Shown: piece by piece, positions 36,333 to 45,500 of the stretch | Layout of the letters: each line of letters opens with the position of its first letter | Position numbering within the stretch: the stretch's first letter is position 1 | Source: Veillonellaceae bacterium | Lineage (GTDB): Bacteria; Bacillota; Negativicutes; Veillonellales; Negativicoccaceae | Reading direction: 5' to 3' | Length of the DNA: 64,000 nucleotides | NCBI GenBank assembly: GCA_022771805.1 | Contig: JALELM010000003.1 | Location: forward strand, 1-64,000 | Translations under genes and position numbers: made by a program | Notes under the pieces: model-generated | Database searches by the model: none | Told to the model about the DNA's origin: nothing | What the model saw: the letters and a program-made list of their open reading frames with translations, nothing else

Positions 36333-36851
36333 ATGACCGCTTACAGGGAATTGGAACCGAAAGAATTCAGCGCCGCGTTCACCGAGGCGATTCGTCACGG
36401 CATTTTCATGACCACCCTCGGCCCCGACGGCCCGAATACGATGTACCTGAACTGGGGCAGCATCGGCTACCATTGGCGCCGCTACTGCTGCACCGTCTAC
36501 GTGCGCCCTTCCCGCTACACGGCGGAATTGCTCGCCAAGCAGCCGGAATTTACGCTGACCTTGCCGAACACCCCCGCCTTGCGTGAAGCACTCCGCTACT
36601 GCGGCCGGCACAGCGGTCGCGACGGAGACAAATTCGCCGCGGCAGGGCTGACACCTGCCGCCGCCCCGCTCGGAGACGTGCCCGTGATCGCCGGTGACAA
36701 CCTCGTCCATTTCGTCTGTCGCGTACTCTCCGTGCGCGCCACCACGCCCGACGAGTTGGAACCGGACATCTACGACTTCTTCTATGCGGCGGAACCGGAA
36801 AACGCACATCGCGCGTACCTCGCCGAAATCCGTCTCGCATACAGCAGCTGA
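36333..36851 (+). CDS. Flavin reductase-like (FMN-binding split-barrel) protein
   Basis: A 172-residue protein with the split-barrel pattern: NTMYLNWGSIGYHWRR, then VYVRPSRYTAELL and FTLTLPNTPALREALRYCGRHSG, seen in flavoredoxin/flavin reductase-like proteins that bind FMN. No signal peptide, so cytoplasmic. AGGAGG precedes the ATG. Probably co-transcribed with the SIMPL gene; the partner oxidoreductase is unknown. Confidence 0.85.
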   Translation: MTAYRELEPKEFSAAFTEAIRHGIFMTTLGPDGPNTMYLNWGSIGYHWRRYCCTVYVRPSRYTAELLAKQPEFTLTLPNTPALREALRYCGRHSGRDGDKFAAAGLTPAAAPLGDVPVIAGDNLVHFVCRVLSVRATTPDELEPDIYDFFYAAEPENAHRAYLAEIRLAYSS

Positions 36852-36857
36852 TTTTTT

Positions 36858-36879
36858 CAAGACTAAATCAAGACTAAAT
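36858..36879 (+). repeat. Tandem duplication of an 11-bp unit
   Basis: CAAGACTAAAT occurs twice head to tail at 36858-36868 and 36869-36879, just after a stop codon and running into the terminator arm. Confidence 0.9.
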
Positions 36880-36919
36880 AAAACGTGTATTCCGTAAAAC
36901 GGAATGCACGTTTTATTTT
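36872..36919. terminator. Bidirectional terminator between convergent genes
   Basis: AATAAAACGTG(T)ATTCCGT pairs with ACGGAAT(G)CACGTTTTATT, with A/T tracts on both sides. It serves the flavin-reductase-like gene (plus) and the adhesin gene (minus). Confidence 0.85.
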
Positions 36920-36933
36920 TATCTCCGTGCTGC

Positions 36934-39900
36934 TTATGCCTTCGCGGCCAGCAATGCCCGGATTTGTTCTTTCAATTCGGCTACTTCCGTCTGCAAGGCC
37001 GTTACTTCGTCCTGCAGGACATAGACCGAGGAGATCGGGCCGTCCTGGTAACGTTCCGGCAGCTTGCTGCGTTCGTCGTCGCCGCCGAAGCGCCAGGTCA
37101 CGCCCGCGTTCACCATCGTATCCGACTTCGCGCCCAACGCGATGCCCGCGTGCCACATCGTCCGTTCGTTCGAGAAGTGCGAGATGCCGAGCGCCACCGC
37201 CGACTTGCCTTTGTAGTGGCCGACACCCGCCATGATCTGATTCCGATCGTACGGATCGTACTGCAGCGGTTTCAGCGCCGCCAATGCCGCGCCCATCGCC
37301 AGACCGTCGCGGCTTTCGTCGCGCAGGTCGTTCAGATCATGACCCAGGTTGATGACCTGATCACCGAGTTTCGTGATGTTCGTGGTGTTCTGCGCTACCT
37401 GCTCATTCGTTGCAAAGAGTTGCGAGCCGTTCACCGCATCCTTGCTGGTCTTGCTGATTTCGCCGTTCGCCACGTCGGTGATCTTCTTATCGCCCGCGTT
37501 GATGCCGTCCTTGTTGATGACGACGGCACCCTTGCCTTCCGCATCCGCACCGACGCTGATGCTGTCGATACCGGTGAGATCTTTATTCAGCGCAACCGTG
37601 TACTCGCTCTTGCCGTCCGTCTTCGTCACGGTAATGTTGGCGCCTTCCTTCACCGTGGTCGTAGCACCGGCTACCGCCTGGTCGAAGGCCTGCTTCAGCT
37701 GACCTTCCGTTGCGGCCTGTCCCGCCCGGTCGCCTTCGCCGTAGCCGGTATCCAGCGTGGTATTGCTCAAGCCCTGAATGACATTGTCCGTGCCATTGAT
37801 TACTACACCGTCGTCACCGCCGACCTTGATCGTGTCGTCCAGCTTCACTTTGTAGTTCTTACCGCCGCCGGCAATATCTTCGCTTTCCACCTTCACGCCG
37901 GTTTTATCGTCTCCCTCAACCGTGACCTTGTTCTCATTGGTCTGTGTTTGCAGATCGGTGATCTGCTTGTTAATGTTGGTGATGTCTCCTTCCACTTTAG
38001 TCACTCGTTCATTCGTTGCGTTAAGCTGACTGCCGTTGACCGCATCCTTGCTGTTCTTGGAAACTGCTCCGTCTTTCACGTTCGTGATCGTCGTGCCGCC
38101 GGCACCGGCCAGTGTAATCTTCGTCGTATCCACCGTCTTACCGTCCGCCTGCAGATCGTATTTCACGCTGCGATTGCCGGAAGCATCCAATGCATCCAGC
38201 TTGTCCTTGATCCCCTGCGCCAGACCGATGGTAACCTTTGGACCGTCTCCTCCGGCGGCCACCTGAACATCAATCTCCTTATCGGCACCAGTAAAGTTCA
38301 ATACAGGACTGGTGTTCTTCTTCAGCTCTACTTCTTGGGTATTTGTGCCGTTGCTGACCTTGAATTTTGCGCTGATATTCGTGATGGCTGTATTGCCGTT
38401 GTTGATGCTATTGGCAATGTTGGTGATTGCCGTGGTGTTGTTGAAGTCCAGCTTCGATACGTCGATGCCGTACTTGATCGTGTTGCCGTCACGTGCTACG
38501 GTCAGAGCTTTTTCTCCGTCCTTCACATCGAATACGACTTCGTTACCGTCTTCAATCGTTTCCGCAGCCGTATCACCTTTCGCTTTCAGCTTCCAGCTGC
38601 TCATCGTGCCCTTGCCGTCCACCATGGCATTCAACGCTTTCAGCTGCGCCACGTTCACCGCGTCATGATCGTCAATACCGCCGGCCATATTCGTTATGCG
38701 CCGGTAGGAAGCTGCCACTTCCGTTGCGGTGCCGTCCTGGGTGATCGTATAGGTCGGGTTGCCGACGGAAACGATGCCCGCCGCTTTTGCTACCTCTTCA
38801 TTGCTCAGGTACGCTTGCCCGTCTTTTGCGCCGCTTGCTATGGTGCCGCTCCCCAACGCAACACTGGCTTCATCCTGTACCAGCGAATTGGCACCGAGTG
38901 CCAAGCCGTTTGCCTTCGTCGCATGAGCACGCGCGCCGAATGCTGCCGCAGAGGCCTCATCCGCCGAGGCGTGCCAGCCCGCTGCAATCGCTTTTTCCGC
39001 AAATGTTTTAGCTTGCTTACCCAGGGCTACAGCATAATCGCCCTTTGCAATGGCCGCTATACCGACTGCCAAAGTGTTCGTGTCGTGGGTTTCCGCGCCC
39101 GCGCCCAAGGAAGTATTCTGATAACCGAATGCTTTTGCGTTTTGGCCGATTGCCATCGCATTCTGCTCGGTCATTCCGGCTGTTGTCGGTTCTTTATCGT
39201 TGACGTCGGGGCCGATTACCAAGCCGTTGCCCGGGACAGAATGATCCCCCGGGCTTGCTGCGGTTTTCGGGCCGACATACGAGTTGGAGCCCAACGCAAT
39301 GCCGTTGTACCCGGTGCTCGCCACTTCCGCCTTCGAACCGGCCGCCAAACCGCCAAGCTGATTGGATTTCGCCGCGGCGCCCAATGCAATTGCATTACTT
39401 ACACCGGCTATCGTACTTGTGCCGATGGCGATCGTGTCGGAAGCTTTTGCGGCTGCTTGAGCGCCGATCGCTGTCGATTGACTGCCGGAAGCTTTGCTCA
39501 AAACACCCAGAGCGAGACTGTTTCCACCGGAAGCGGCCGTCCAACCGCCCATGGCTACCGCATAGTTGCCTTTTGCAGTTGCATTCGGACCGATGGCAAT
39601 GGCCACATCGCCCGTAGCACCGTCACCCGCGAAGTTTCCGTCTCCGGATTTCCCCTTGATCGAAACAAAGGGCGTTTTGCGATTCTTCAGGTTCGTAATT
39701 TCTGTGGTTACCTTCGTATCCAATGATTTCAGCTGCGCCACGTTCACCGCGTCGGTGTCTTCACTGCCCGCGGACACGTTGGTAATCTGGCGGGTGGCGT
39801 CGGCCTTGCCTACGGAGACTGCACCGAGACCCGATTGCCATGCCGTCTTGTCCGCACCGGCGAAGGCTTGTCCCGTGGACGGGTCGTAGCCGAGTACGCC

Positions 39901-40836
39901 GCTCTTGCGATCTGCGACGGATTCGTCCCCGAGTGCCACGGTCTGCATTTCTTTCGCTACCGCATTCGTACCGAGCGCCATGCTGTAGGCTTTCTGCGTT
40001 TCCGCATTGTTACCGATCGTGATGCCCAGCACGTTCTTCGTATCGTTGCCGATGGAAATGCTGTCGCTCAGGAAGGAGTTGGAAATCCGACCGAGAACGA
40101 TCGATTGATTCCCCACTACATATGTCTTCCCGTCTTCCGCGCCGTTGCCGAAGACAATGGCATCCTGCGCCACGCCACGTTCATTGCCTTTTGTCGCCTT
40201 AATCTTCACGGTGCCGGTGCTGTCCACTTCGACGGGCAAGTTCACCAAGTGGAAATCATTGCCCACGGCAATATTATTCGCCCCGGGATTATTCGCCCCG
40301 GCTAGCGCCGCCATACGGCCGAGTATGATCGGGCGAGACACGACGTTCCAGTCCAAGATCGCTACGCCGATCCCGATATTGGTTTGTTCGACTTTCTTCG
40401 GATCCGTGCCGATTTTGCTGCCCATCAAGATGGTTCGCTTGCCGACGGTGCTCAGATCTGTGCCGACCGCAATGCCCCGCTCTTGAGCTACGGTATTGTT
40501 CGTCCCGACGGCAACCGCTTTGTTGGCATTCGCCTCCACCTTATGCCCCAAAGCGACTGTATTTGCCGCAATGGCTTTGGCTTCCGGTCCGATCGCAACG
40601 GAATCGTCTCCGGCAGCGCTACTGACACTCTTATTGCTTTTTACGGAAACATAGTCCACCGAATTCGCTGCTTCCGCTTGCAGCGCAAGTCCGCCGACCG
40701 CCGCCAAGACGCAGGCCGTCAGCAAAGTGCTGCGCGCTGCGCCGGACACACTGCCGCGATGACTGTGAGCAAGTTCCGATACGACAATGTACATGCCGCG
40801 AGTCTTGCTCCAAATCGTCTTGTAGATCTTATTCAT
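36934..40836 (-). CDS. Trimeric autotransporter adhesin (YadA-like)
   Basis: A 1300-residue surface adhesin. The long signal region (MNKIYKTIWSKTRGMYIVV..., ESPR type) ends near AANS (about residue 57). The head has YadA left-handed beta-roll repeats (xAxAxG / SxAxG type) in two blocks, about 70-340 and 405-680. Stalk/neck units include NVSAGSEDTDAVNVAQL, NMAGGIDDHDAVNVAQL and SKDAVNGSQL (twice), plus coiled coil. The membrane anchor (about 1175-1250) ends NAGVTWRFGG. It is unusual in that about 50 further residues with a Leu/Glu coiled coil follow the barrel. The start has AGGAGG 11 bases upstream. Confidence 0.95.
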   Translation of the reverse strand: MNKIYKTIWSKTRGMYIVVSELAHSHRGSVSGAARSTLLTACVLAAVGGLALQAEAANSVDYVSVKSNKSVSSAAGDDSVAIGPEAKAIAANTVALGHKVEANANKAVAVGTNNTVAQERGIAVGTDLSTVGKRTILMGSKIGTDPKKVEQTNIGIGVAILDWNVVSRPIILGRMAALAGANNPGANNIAVGNDFHLVNLPVEVDSTGTVKIKATKGNERGVAQDAIVFGNGAEDGKTYVVGNQSIVLGRISNSFLSDSISIGNDTKNVLGITIGNNAETQKAYSMALGTNAVAKEMQTVALGDESVADRKSGVLGYDPSTGQAFAGADKTAWQSGLGAVSVGKADATRQITNVSAGSEDTDAVNVAQLKSLDTKVTTEITNLKNRKTPFVSIKGKSGDGNFAGDGATGDVAIAIGPNATAKGNYAVAMGGWTAASGGNSLALGVLSKASGSQSTAIGAQAAAKASDTIAIGTSTIAGVSNAIALGAAAKSNQLGGLAAGSKAEVASTGYNGIALGSNSYVGPKTAASPGDHSVPGNGLVIGPDVNDKEPTTAGMTEQNAMAIGQNAKAFGYQNTSLGAGAETHDTNTLAVGIAAIAKGDYAVALGKQAKTFAEKAIAAGWHASADEASAAAFGARAHATKANGLALGANSLVQDEASVALGSGTIASGAKDGQAYLSNEEVAKAAGIVSVGNPTYTITQDGTATEVAASYRRITNMAGGIDDHDAVNVAQLKALNAMVDGKGTMSSWKLKAKGDTAAETIEDGNEVVFDVKDGEKALTVARDGNTIKYGIDVSKLDFNNTTAITNIANSINNGNTAITNISAKFKVSNGTNTQEVELKKNTSPVLNFTGADKEIDVQVAAGGDGPKVTIGLAQGIKDKLDALDASGNRSVKYDLQADGKTVDTTKITLAGAGGTTITNVKDGAVSKNSKDAVNGSQLNATNERVTKVEGDITNINKQITDLQTQTNENKVTVEGDDKTGVKVESEDIAGGGKNYKVKLDDTIKVGGDDGVVINGTDNVIQGLSNTTLDTGYGEGDRAGQAATEGQLKQAFDQAVAGATTTVKEGANITVTKTDGKSEYTVALNKDLTGIDSISVGADAEGKGAVVINKDGINAGDKKITDVANGEISKTSKDAVNGSQLFATNEQVAQNTTNITKLGDQVINLGHDLNDLRDESRDGLAMGAALAALKPLQYDPYDRNQIMAGVGHYKGKSAVALGISHFSNERTMWHAGIALGAKSDTMVNAGVTWRFGGDDERSKLPERYQDGPISSVYVLQDEVTALQTEVAELKEQIRALLAAKA

Positions 40837-40854
40837 ATGCCAGATTCCCTCCTA

Positions 40855-40889
40855 TGACAATACAAATGACAATACCAAACTGACAATAC
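40855..40889 (-). repeat. Three copies of GTATTGTCA upstream of the adhesin
   Basis: On the minus strand GTATTGTCA occurs at 40881-40889, 40867-40875 and 40855-40863, in the 5' untranslated region directly before the ribosome site. Spacings are 14 and 12 bases. Confidence 0.8.
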
Positions 40890-40903
40890 AACACCTCGAA
40901 TGG

Positions 40904-40930
40904 CTATTTCATATTTAATATACCTCCTTT
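40904..40930 (-). promoter_or_regulatory. Minimal leader ORF with strong ribosome site
   Basis: Minus strand: AAAGGAGG (40923-40930), then ten bases on ATG-AAA-TAG (40904-40912). It encodes only two residues and lies upstream of the adhesin gene, so it may act as a ribosome-standby or control element. Its use is not proven. Confidence 0.35.
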
Positions 40931-40932
40931 GT

Positions 40933-40956
40933 ATTATTAGACCATGTCTGTATGGT
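40933..40956 (-). promoter_or_regulatory. Possible adhesin promoter with operator-like palindrome
   Basis: A TAATAAT -10 candidate (40933-40939) lies directly after an imperfect inverted repeat ACCATACAGACATGGT (40941-40956), placed between the presumed -35 and -10. No good -35 was seen, which would fit activator or repressor control. Confidence 0.4.
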
Positions 40957-41132
40957 AAGTTCGTGATTAATAATCTGTAAATGAATCGTAGATTTATCAT
41001 AAATTTTCTTTCTGTTTATTTTTCTGCCGGAAATTGAGAAAATCCGCCCGCTTTTCAGCATATTCGCATCTCACTCCGAGGACAATCGACAACAAAACCG
41101 GCAAGCAAATCGTCAAGCAAAACCTCCGCACA

Positions 41133-41444
41133 TTCCTTTTCCTCGACCATTTTCTTTCTGCCCGGCGATTTCTTTTTCACCGCCGTTTTCTTTTTCACTG
41201 CCGTTTTCCCTCACCCCTGCTGCTTTTCGTTCTGTCGGCACGTTCCCGCTCACTCGCCGATTTCCCCTCTCCCCGCCGATTTCCTTTCCGCCCGCCGTTT
41301 TCCGTTCTGCCCGCACGATCCCTTTCTCCCGGCACGATCCCTCGCCCCCGCCGATTTCTTTTCCGACCGCAAATTCCCATTCGACCGCCGCATTCCCTCT
41401 CGCTCGCACATTCCCTCGCCCCGCTGATTTCCTTTCTGTCGGCA
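41133..41444. repeat. Degenerate 18-bp minisatellite, about 17 units
   Basis: Consecutive units of 17-20 bases follow the plus-strand pattern TTTCCTTTCTGCCCGCCGA, pyrimidine-rich with a G/C box at the end; the variants differ at several positions. Because the period is close to 18, several frames stay open and encode six-residue repeats (for example RRFLFH on plus, GGEKE-like on minus), but none has a good start or a known domain. It fills the space between the adhesin gene and the sigma factor gene. Confidence 0.8.
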
Positions 41445-41613
41445 GTGGGACCACGGCGCAGCGGTTAATCAGCGAGTTTTGCATATATCCCACAGTGAAA
41501 TATAGAATTCTTGGCAGCGGAGCAGTTTCCCTGCGCCGCAGAACACCCTGTACGCCTTTATTTTCGCTGTTTCTCGGCATTTTTCGCGCGTTTGCGTTCT
41601 TCTCATACATGAT

Positions 41614-41642
41614 TTGCTTTTACTCCCCGTTTCACATAATCT
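41614..41642 (+). promoter_or_regulatory. Possible promoter of the small sigma factor gene
   Basis: TTGCTT (41614-41619), 17-base spacer, TAATCT (41637-41642), about 48 bases upstream of the ATG. Confidence 0.4.
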
Positions 41643-41690
41643 ATATGCAGGCGCGCCAATACAAGAGAAGCTTCGGAAAGACGAAAACAA

Positions 41691-42239
41691 ATGTATAACG
41701 ATCGAAGTGATGAGGAGTTGGTTGCCGCCGCGCAAGCGGGCAATGCGGCGGCCGCGGACGTGCTTGCCGAGCGGTATCGGCCGCTGGTGTTGTCGTTGGC
41801 ACGGCGGGAGCACGTGCGGACGGTCGCGGCGGAGATGGCTTCGCTGCTGTGGTCGGAGTTTGTGACGGCGGTGCGGGAATATGATCCCGGGCGCGGTGTG
41901 CCGCCGGCGGGCTGGTTTGCTTCGCGCCTGCGCTTTGCTGCTTGGAATGCGTTCAAGCGGTTGCGGCGGCGTTGGCAGCGCGAGGTCTCGGGTGATGATC
42001 CGACTTCGCCGCTCGCTTATATGACGGTGCATCCCGATCCGACGGCGCGGCTGGTGCGGCGCGCGGTGCAGCGGCTGCCGGCGAAGCAACGGGCGGTCAT
42101 TCGGGCGCTGTATTGGCAGGCGGAATGCCGCAAGGATATCGCCGACCGGCTCGGGATTTCGCCGCAAGCGGTGAGTGATCTGCACCGGCGGGCATTACGC
42201 AATCTGCGCAGGGCATTGGACGGGGAAGGAATGTCCTGA
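41691..42239 (+). CDS. Small sigma-70 family RNA polymerase sigma factor
   Basis: A 182-residue regulator with the two core sigma regions only. Region 2 (about 8-75) contains SDEELVAAAQAGNAAAADVLAERYRPLV and REYDPGRGVPPAGWFASRLRFAAWNAFKR. Region 4 (about 120-178) has QRLPAKQRAVIRALYW and a helix-turn-helix KDIADRLGISPQAVSDLHRRALRNLRRAL. No anti-sigma factor lies beside it. The gene runs away from the adhesin and is followed by its own terminator; targets are unknown. Confidence 0.87.
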   Translation: MYNDRSDEELVAAAQAGNAAAADVLAERYRPLVLSLARREHVRTVAAEMASLLWSEFVTAVREYDPGRGVPPAGWFASRLRFAAWNAFKRLRRRWQREVSGDDPTSPLAYMTVHPDPTARLVRRAVQRLPAKQRAVIRALYWQAECRKDIADRLGISPQAVSDLHRRALRNLRRALDGEGMS

Positions 42240-42270
42240 TATACACAGACTGAGTAAGGGAGGTGATCCG

Positions 42271-42298
42271 ACCGCCGAGGTGTCGCTCGGCGGTTTTT
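42271..42298 (+). terminator. Terminator after the sigma factor gene
   Basis: ACCGCCGAG and CTCGGCGGT pair around a short loop and are followed by TTTT. Confidence 0.85.
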
Positions 42299-42451
42299 CC
42301 TGCCGTGGCGGGCGGGCGTTTGCTACGAGTTCCCTTGCCGTATTGTTCGAGTTATCCGATTTTGCCGCGTTTTCGTTTTTTGATTTGTATATTGGCGTTT
42401 TCGTTTTCCGTTTATGTTCTCTTTTTCATCTTTCCGCGGTATTTCCGCAAA

Positions 42452-42490
42452 TAAAAACACCTCACTTCGTTTGAAGTGAGGTGTTTTCAT
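42452..42490 (-). terminator. Terminator after rpoC
   Basis: Perfect stem AAAACACCTCACTTC / GAAGTGAGGTGTTTT with loop GTTT, about 20 bases past the rpoC stop. Confidence 0.92.
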
Positions 42491-42507
42491 TCTTTCGTTT
42501 GCTTGCC

Positions 42508-45500
42508 TTATTCCGTCTGTGCTGTTGCGGCTGCTGTGTCTTCCGCTGCACCGGAGAGGTTCTCCGCAGGCGGTTCCGTCGGTTCCGCCGTGTCCGTGAC
42601 GGCTGCGGGCTCGCCGAATTCGGCATCCAGGTCGAGTTCCGTCCGCCCCGGTACTTTTTCCGACTGCGGCGGTTGCGGGCGGGTCGCCGGGTCCAGATGG
42701 TCGACTTCCACGCTCCGGTAGCCGGTCATGCCGGTGCCGGCGGGGATCAGTTTCCCGATGATGACATTTTCCTTCAGGCCGAGCAAGGGGTCGATCTTCC
42801 CTTTGATGGCCGCTTCCGTCAGGACGCGGGTCGTTTCCTGGAAGGATGCCGCCGAGAGGAAGGAGTCCGTCGCCAGTGCGGCTTTGGTAATGCCCAAGAG
42901 GACATACTTACCTTGCGCTTCTTCTTTCCCTGCGGCTACCAGCCCCCGGTTGATGTCGTCGAGGATGTTCGCTTCGACGGTATCGCCCGGCAGCAGGTGT
43001 GCATCGCCGCTGTTTTCGATTTTTATCTTGTGTAGCATTTGGCGCACAATGACTTCGATGTGTTTGTCATTGATTTCTACGCCTTGGGATTTGTAGACTT
43101 TCTGCACTTCGTAGACGATGTAGCGCTGCGTGTCGCGGACGCCGAGTACGCGTAAAATGTCGTGCGGGTTGATCGAGCCGTCCGTCAGGCGCGCGCCTTT
43201 CTTGACGGTATCGCCGTCCGCAACGACGATTTTCATGTTGTACGGGATGGTCTTCGTCCACGATTCACCGCCGTCGGTAATGACGACGCGCTTGATGTCC
43301 GCGTGGTCTTCGTCGTCTTCGATCTTGACGAGGCCGCCGATGTCGGCAATGATGGCGAAACGTTTCGGTTTGCGCGCTTCAAAGAGTTCTTCGACACGCG
43401 GCAGACCTTGCGTGATGTCTTCGTCCGAAGCAACGCCGCCGGTGTGGAAGGTCCGCATCGTCAGCTGTGTCCCCGGCTCGCCGATGGACTGTGCCGCGAT
43501 GATGCCGACAGCTTCGCCGACTTCGACTTCTCTACCCGTGCCGAGATTGCGACCGTAGCATTTCTTGCAGACGCCGTAACGGCAGCGGCAGGTCAGCGGC
43601 GAGCGGATCGCCACCGTTTCGTGATGGCGTTCGATTTCCGCGGCTTTCGCTTCGTCGATTTCCTCGTTGCGGCCTACCAGCAGGGTCTTGCCGTCCGAGG
43701 CGTAGATATCTTCCGCCGCGACACGACCTGCCAGACGATCCCGCAGGGGTTCGATGACGCCGTTTCCTTCCTTGATGGCTTCCACTTGGATGCCCTGTAC
43801 TTCATTGCGCCGGACGGCGATTGTCGCGAGATCGCCGGCGAGCAATTGATCGCGCAGGTCGGCGGTGATTTCCGTGTCTGCGGGGTATTCCCGGCCGGCA
43901 ATCTCCAGTGTCTCGACCAGTGTCGCGCCGAGGATTTCGCTGTCAAAGCGCGCGCGCTGTGCGGCGGCTTCCGCCGTATCCGCCAAGCGCAGTTCGCGCT
44001 CCTTCGCGAGGTCGTAGCGGACGATGTCGCAATCTTCTTCGCGGACGATGACGTCCTGGGCGACATCGACAAGGCGGCGGGTCAGGTAGCCCGAGTCCGC
44101 CGTACGCAGTGCCGTATCGGCAAGCCCCTTGCGTGCGCCGTGCGAGGACGTGAAGTAGTCCAGTACGCTCAAGCCTTCGCGGAAGTTCTGCTTGATCGGC
44201 AAGTCGATGATCCGGCCGGACGGGTCGGCCATGAGGCCGCGCATCCCCGCCAGCTGACGGATCTGCTGCGTGTTACCGCGGGCGCCGGATTGCGCCATCA
44301 TGGTGAGCGGGTTGAATTTGTCAAAGCCCGCCAGCATGACTTCGGTAACTTTATCCGTCGCATCGCGCCAAGCCTGTACGGTCTGGCGGTAGCGTTCGTC
44401 ATCGCTGATAAAACCGCTGCGGAAGAGTTCGTCGATCTTGTCGACATGCTGTTCCGCTTCGCTGATGATTTCGCTTTTCGCTTCCGGTACATGGATATCA
44501 TCAATGGAGACGGTCATGCCGGCTTTCCGCGCGCAGTAGAAGCCGAGCGCCTTCACTTCGTCGAGCAGTTCCGCCGTGCGAGCCATGCCGAACATACGGA
44601 AGCAGTTGTCGATGAGTTTGGCGAGGGCTTTTTTGTCCATGAGGATGCCCAAGTTCCACACGCCGTTTTCGTCCTGCTTGTAATAGCGCAGTTCCTCCGG
44701 CAATTTGCGGTTGAAAATAAGCCGTCCGGGCGTGGTGAGGACGAGCCGCCGCTCGCCTTCGTGCATGATCCGGACGAAGATGTAGTCCTGCAGGCGCAGC
44801 TTGAAGGGGTCATCTTCGCGCGCGGTGTAGCGATCCGAATTCGCGAAACGATACTGGCTGTAGGCGAGCATGACTTCATCGTAGTCGGCAAAGACGGGAA
44901 TCGGGGTGACTCCCTCTCTTTCCTCCTCGTTACGCATGATGTATTCCGTTGCGGGAACTTTCCGCAGCGGCCGACCGGCTTCATCCCGATAGGCTTCTTC
45001 CCGGTCGATGGTCAGGTAGTATGCGCCGAGAACCATGTCCTGTGACGGTACCGCAACCGGTTTGCCGTCTTTCGTCGAGAGGATATTGTTCACGGAGAGC
45101 ATGAGCGTGCGCGCTTCTTCCTGCGCTTCCACGGAGAGCGGCAAGTGGCAGGCCATTTGGTCGCCGTCGAAGTCGGCATTGTACGCCGCGCAGACGAGCG
45201 GGTGCAGCTTGATCGCCCGACCTTCCCACAGGATCGGCTCAAAGGCCTGAATCCCGAGGCGGTGGAGTGTCGGCGCGCGGTTCAGCAGGACGGGGTGCTG
45301 GTGAATGACATCTTCCAACACATCCCAGACTTCCGGCGCGACTTTTTCCACTTTTTTCTTCGCGTTTTTGATATTGTTTGCCAGGCCGCGGCTGACGAGT
45401 TCTTTCATCACGAAAGGCTTGAACAGTTCCAGCGCCATTTCTTTCGGCAGACCGCACTGGTGCATTTTCAGTTCCGGGCCGACAACGATAACGGAACGGC

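Noticed and set aside
36904-39726. 940-codon open frame on the plus strand
   Set aside because: It is the antisense of the adhesin gene; repeats and codon bias keep it open. The product has no domain and the minus-strand adhesin is certain.
41034-41610. Open frames through the minisatellite on both strands (144 and 165 codons)
   Set aside because: They stay open only because the unit is near 18 bases; no good start site or known family. Recorded as a repeat instead.
43162-45045. 627-codon open frame antisense to rpoC
   Set aside because: Shadow of a highly conserved gene; the Phe/His/Arg-rich product has no recognisable domain.
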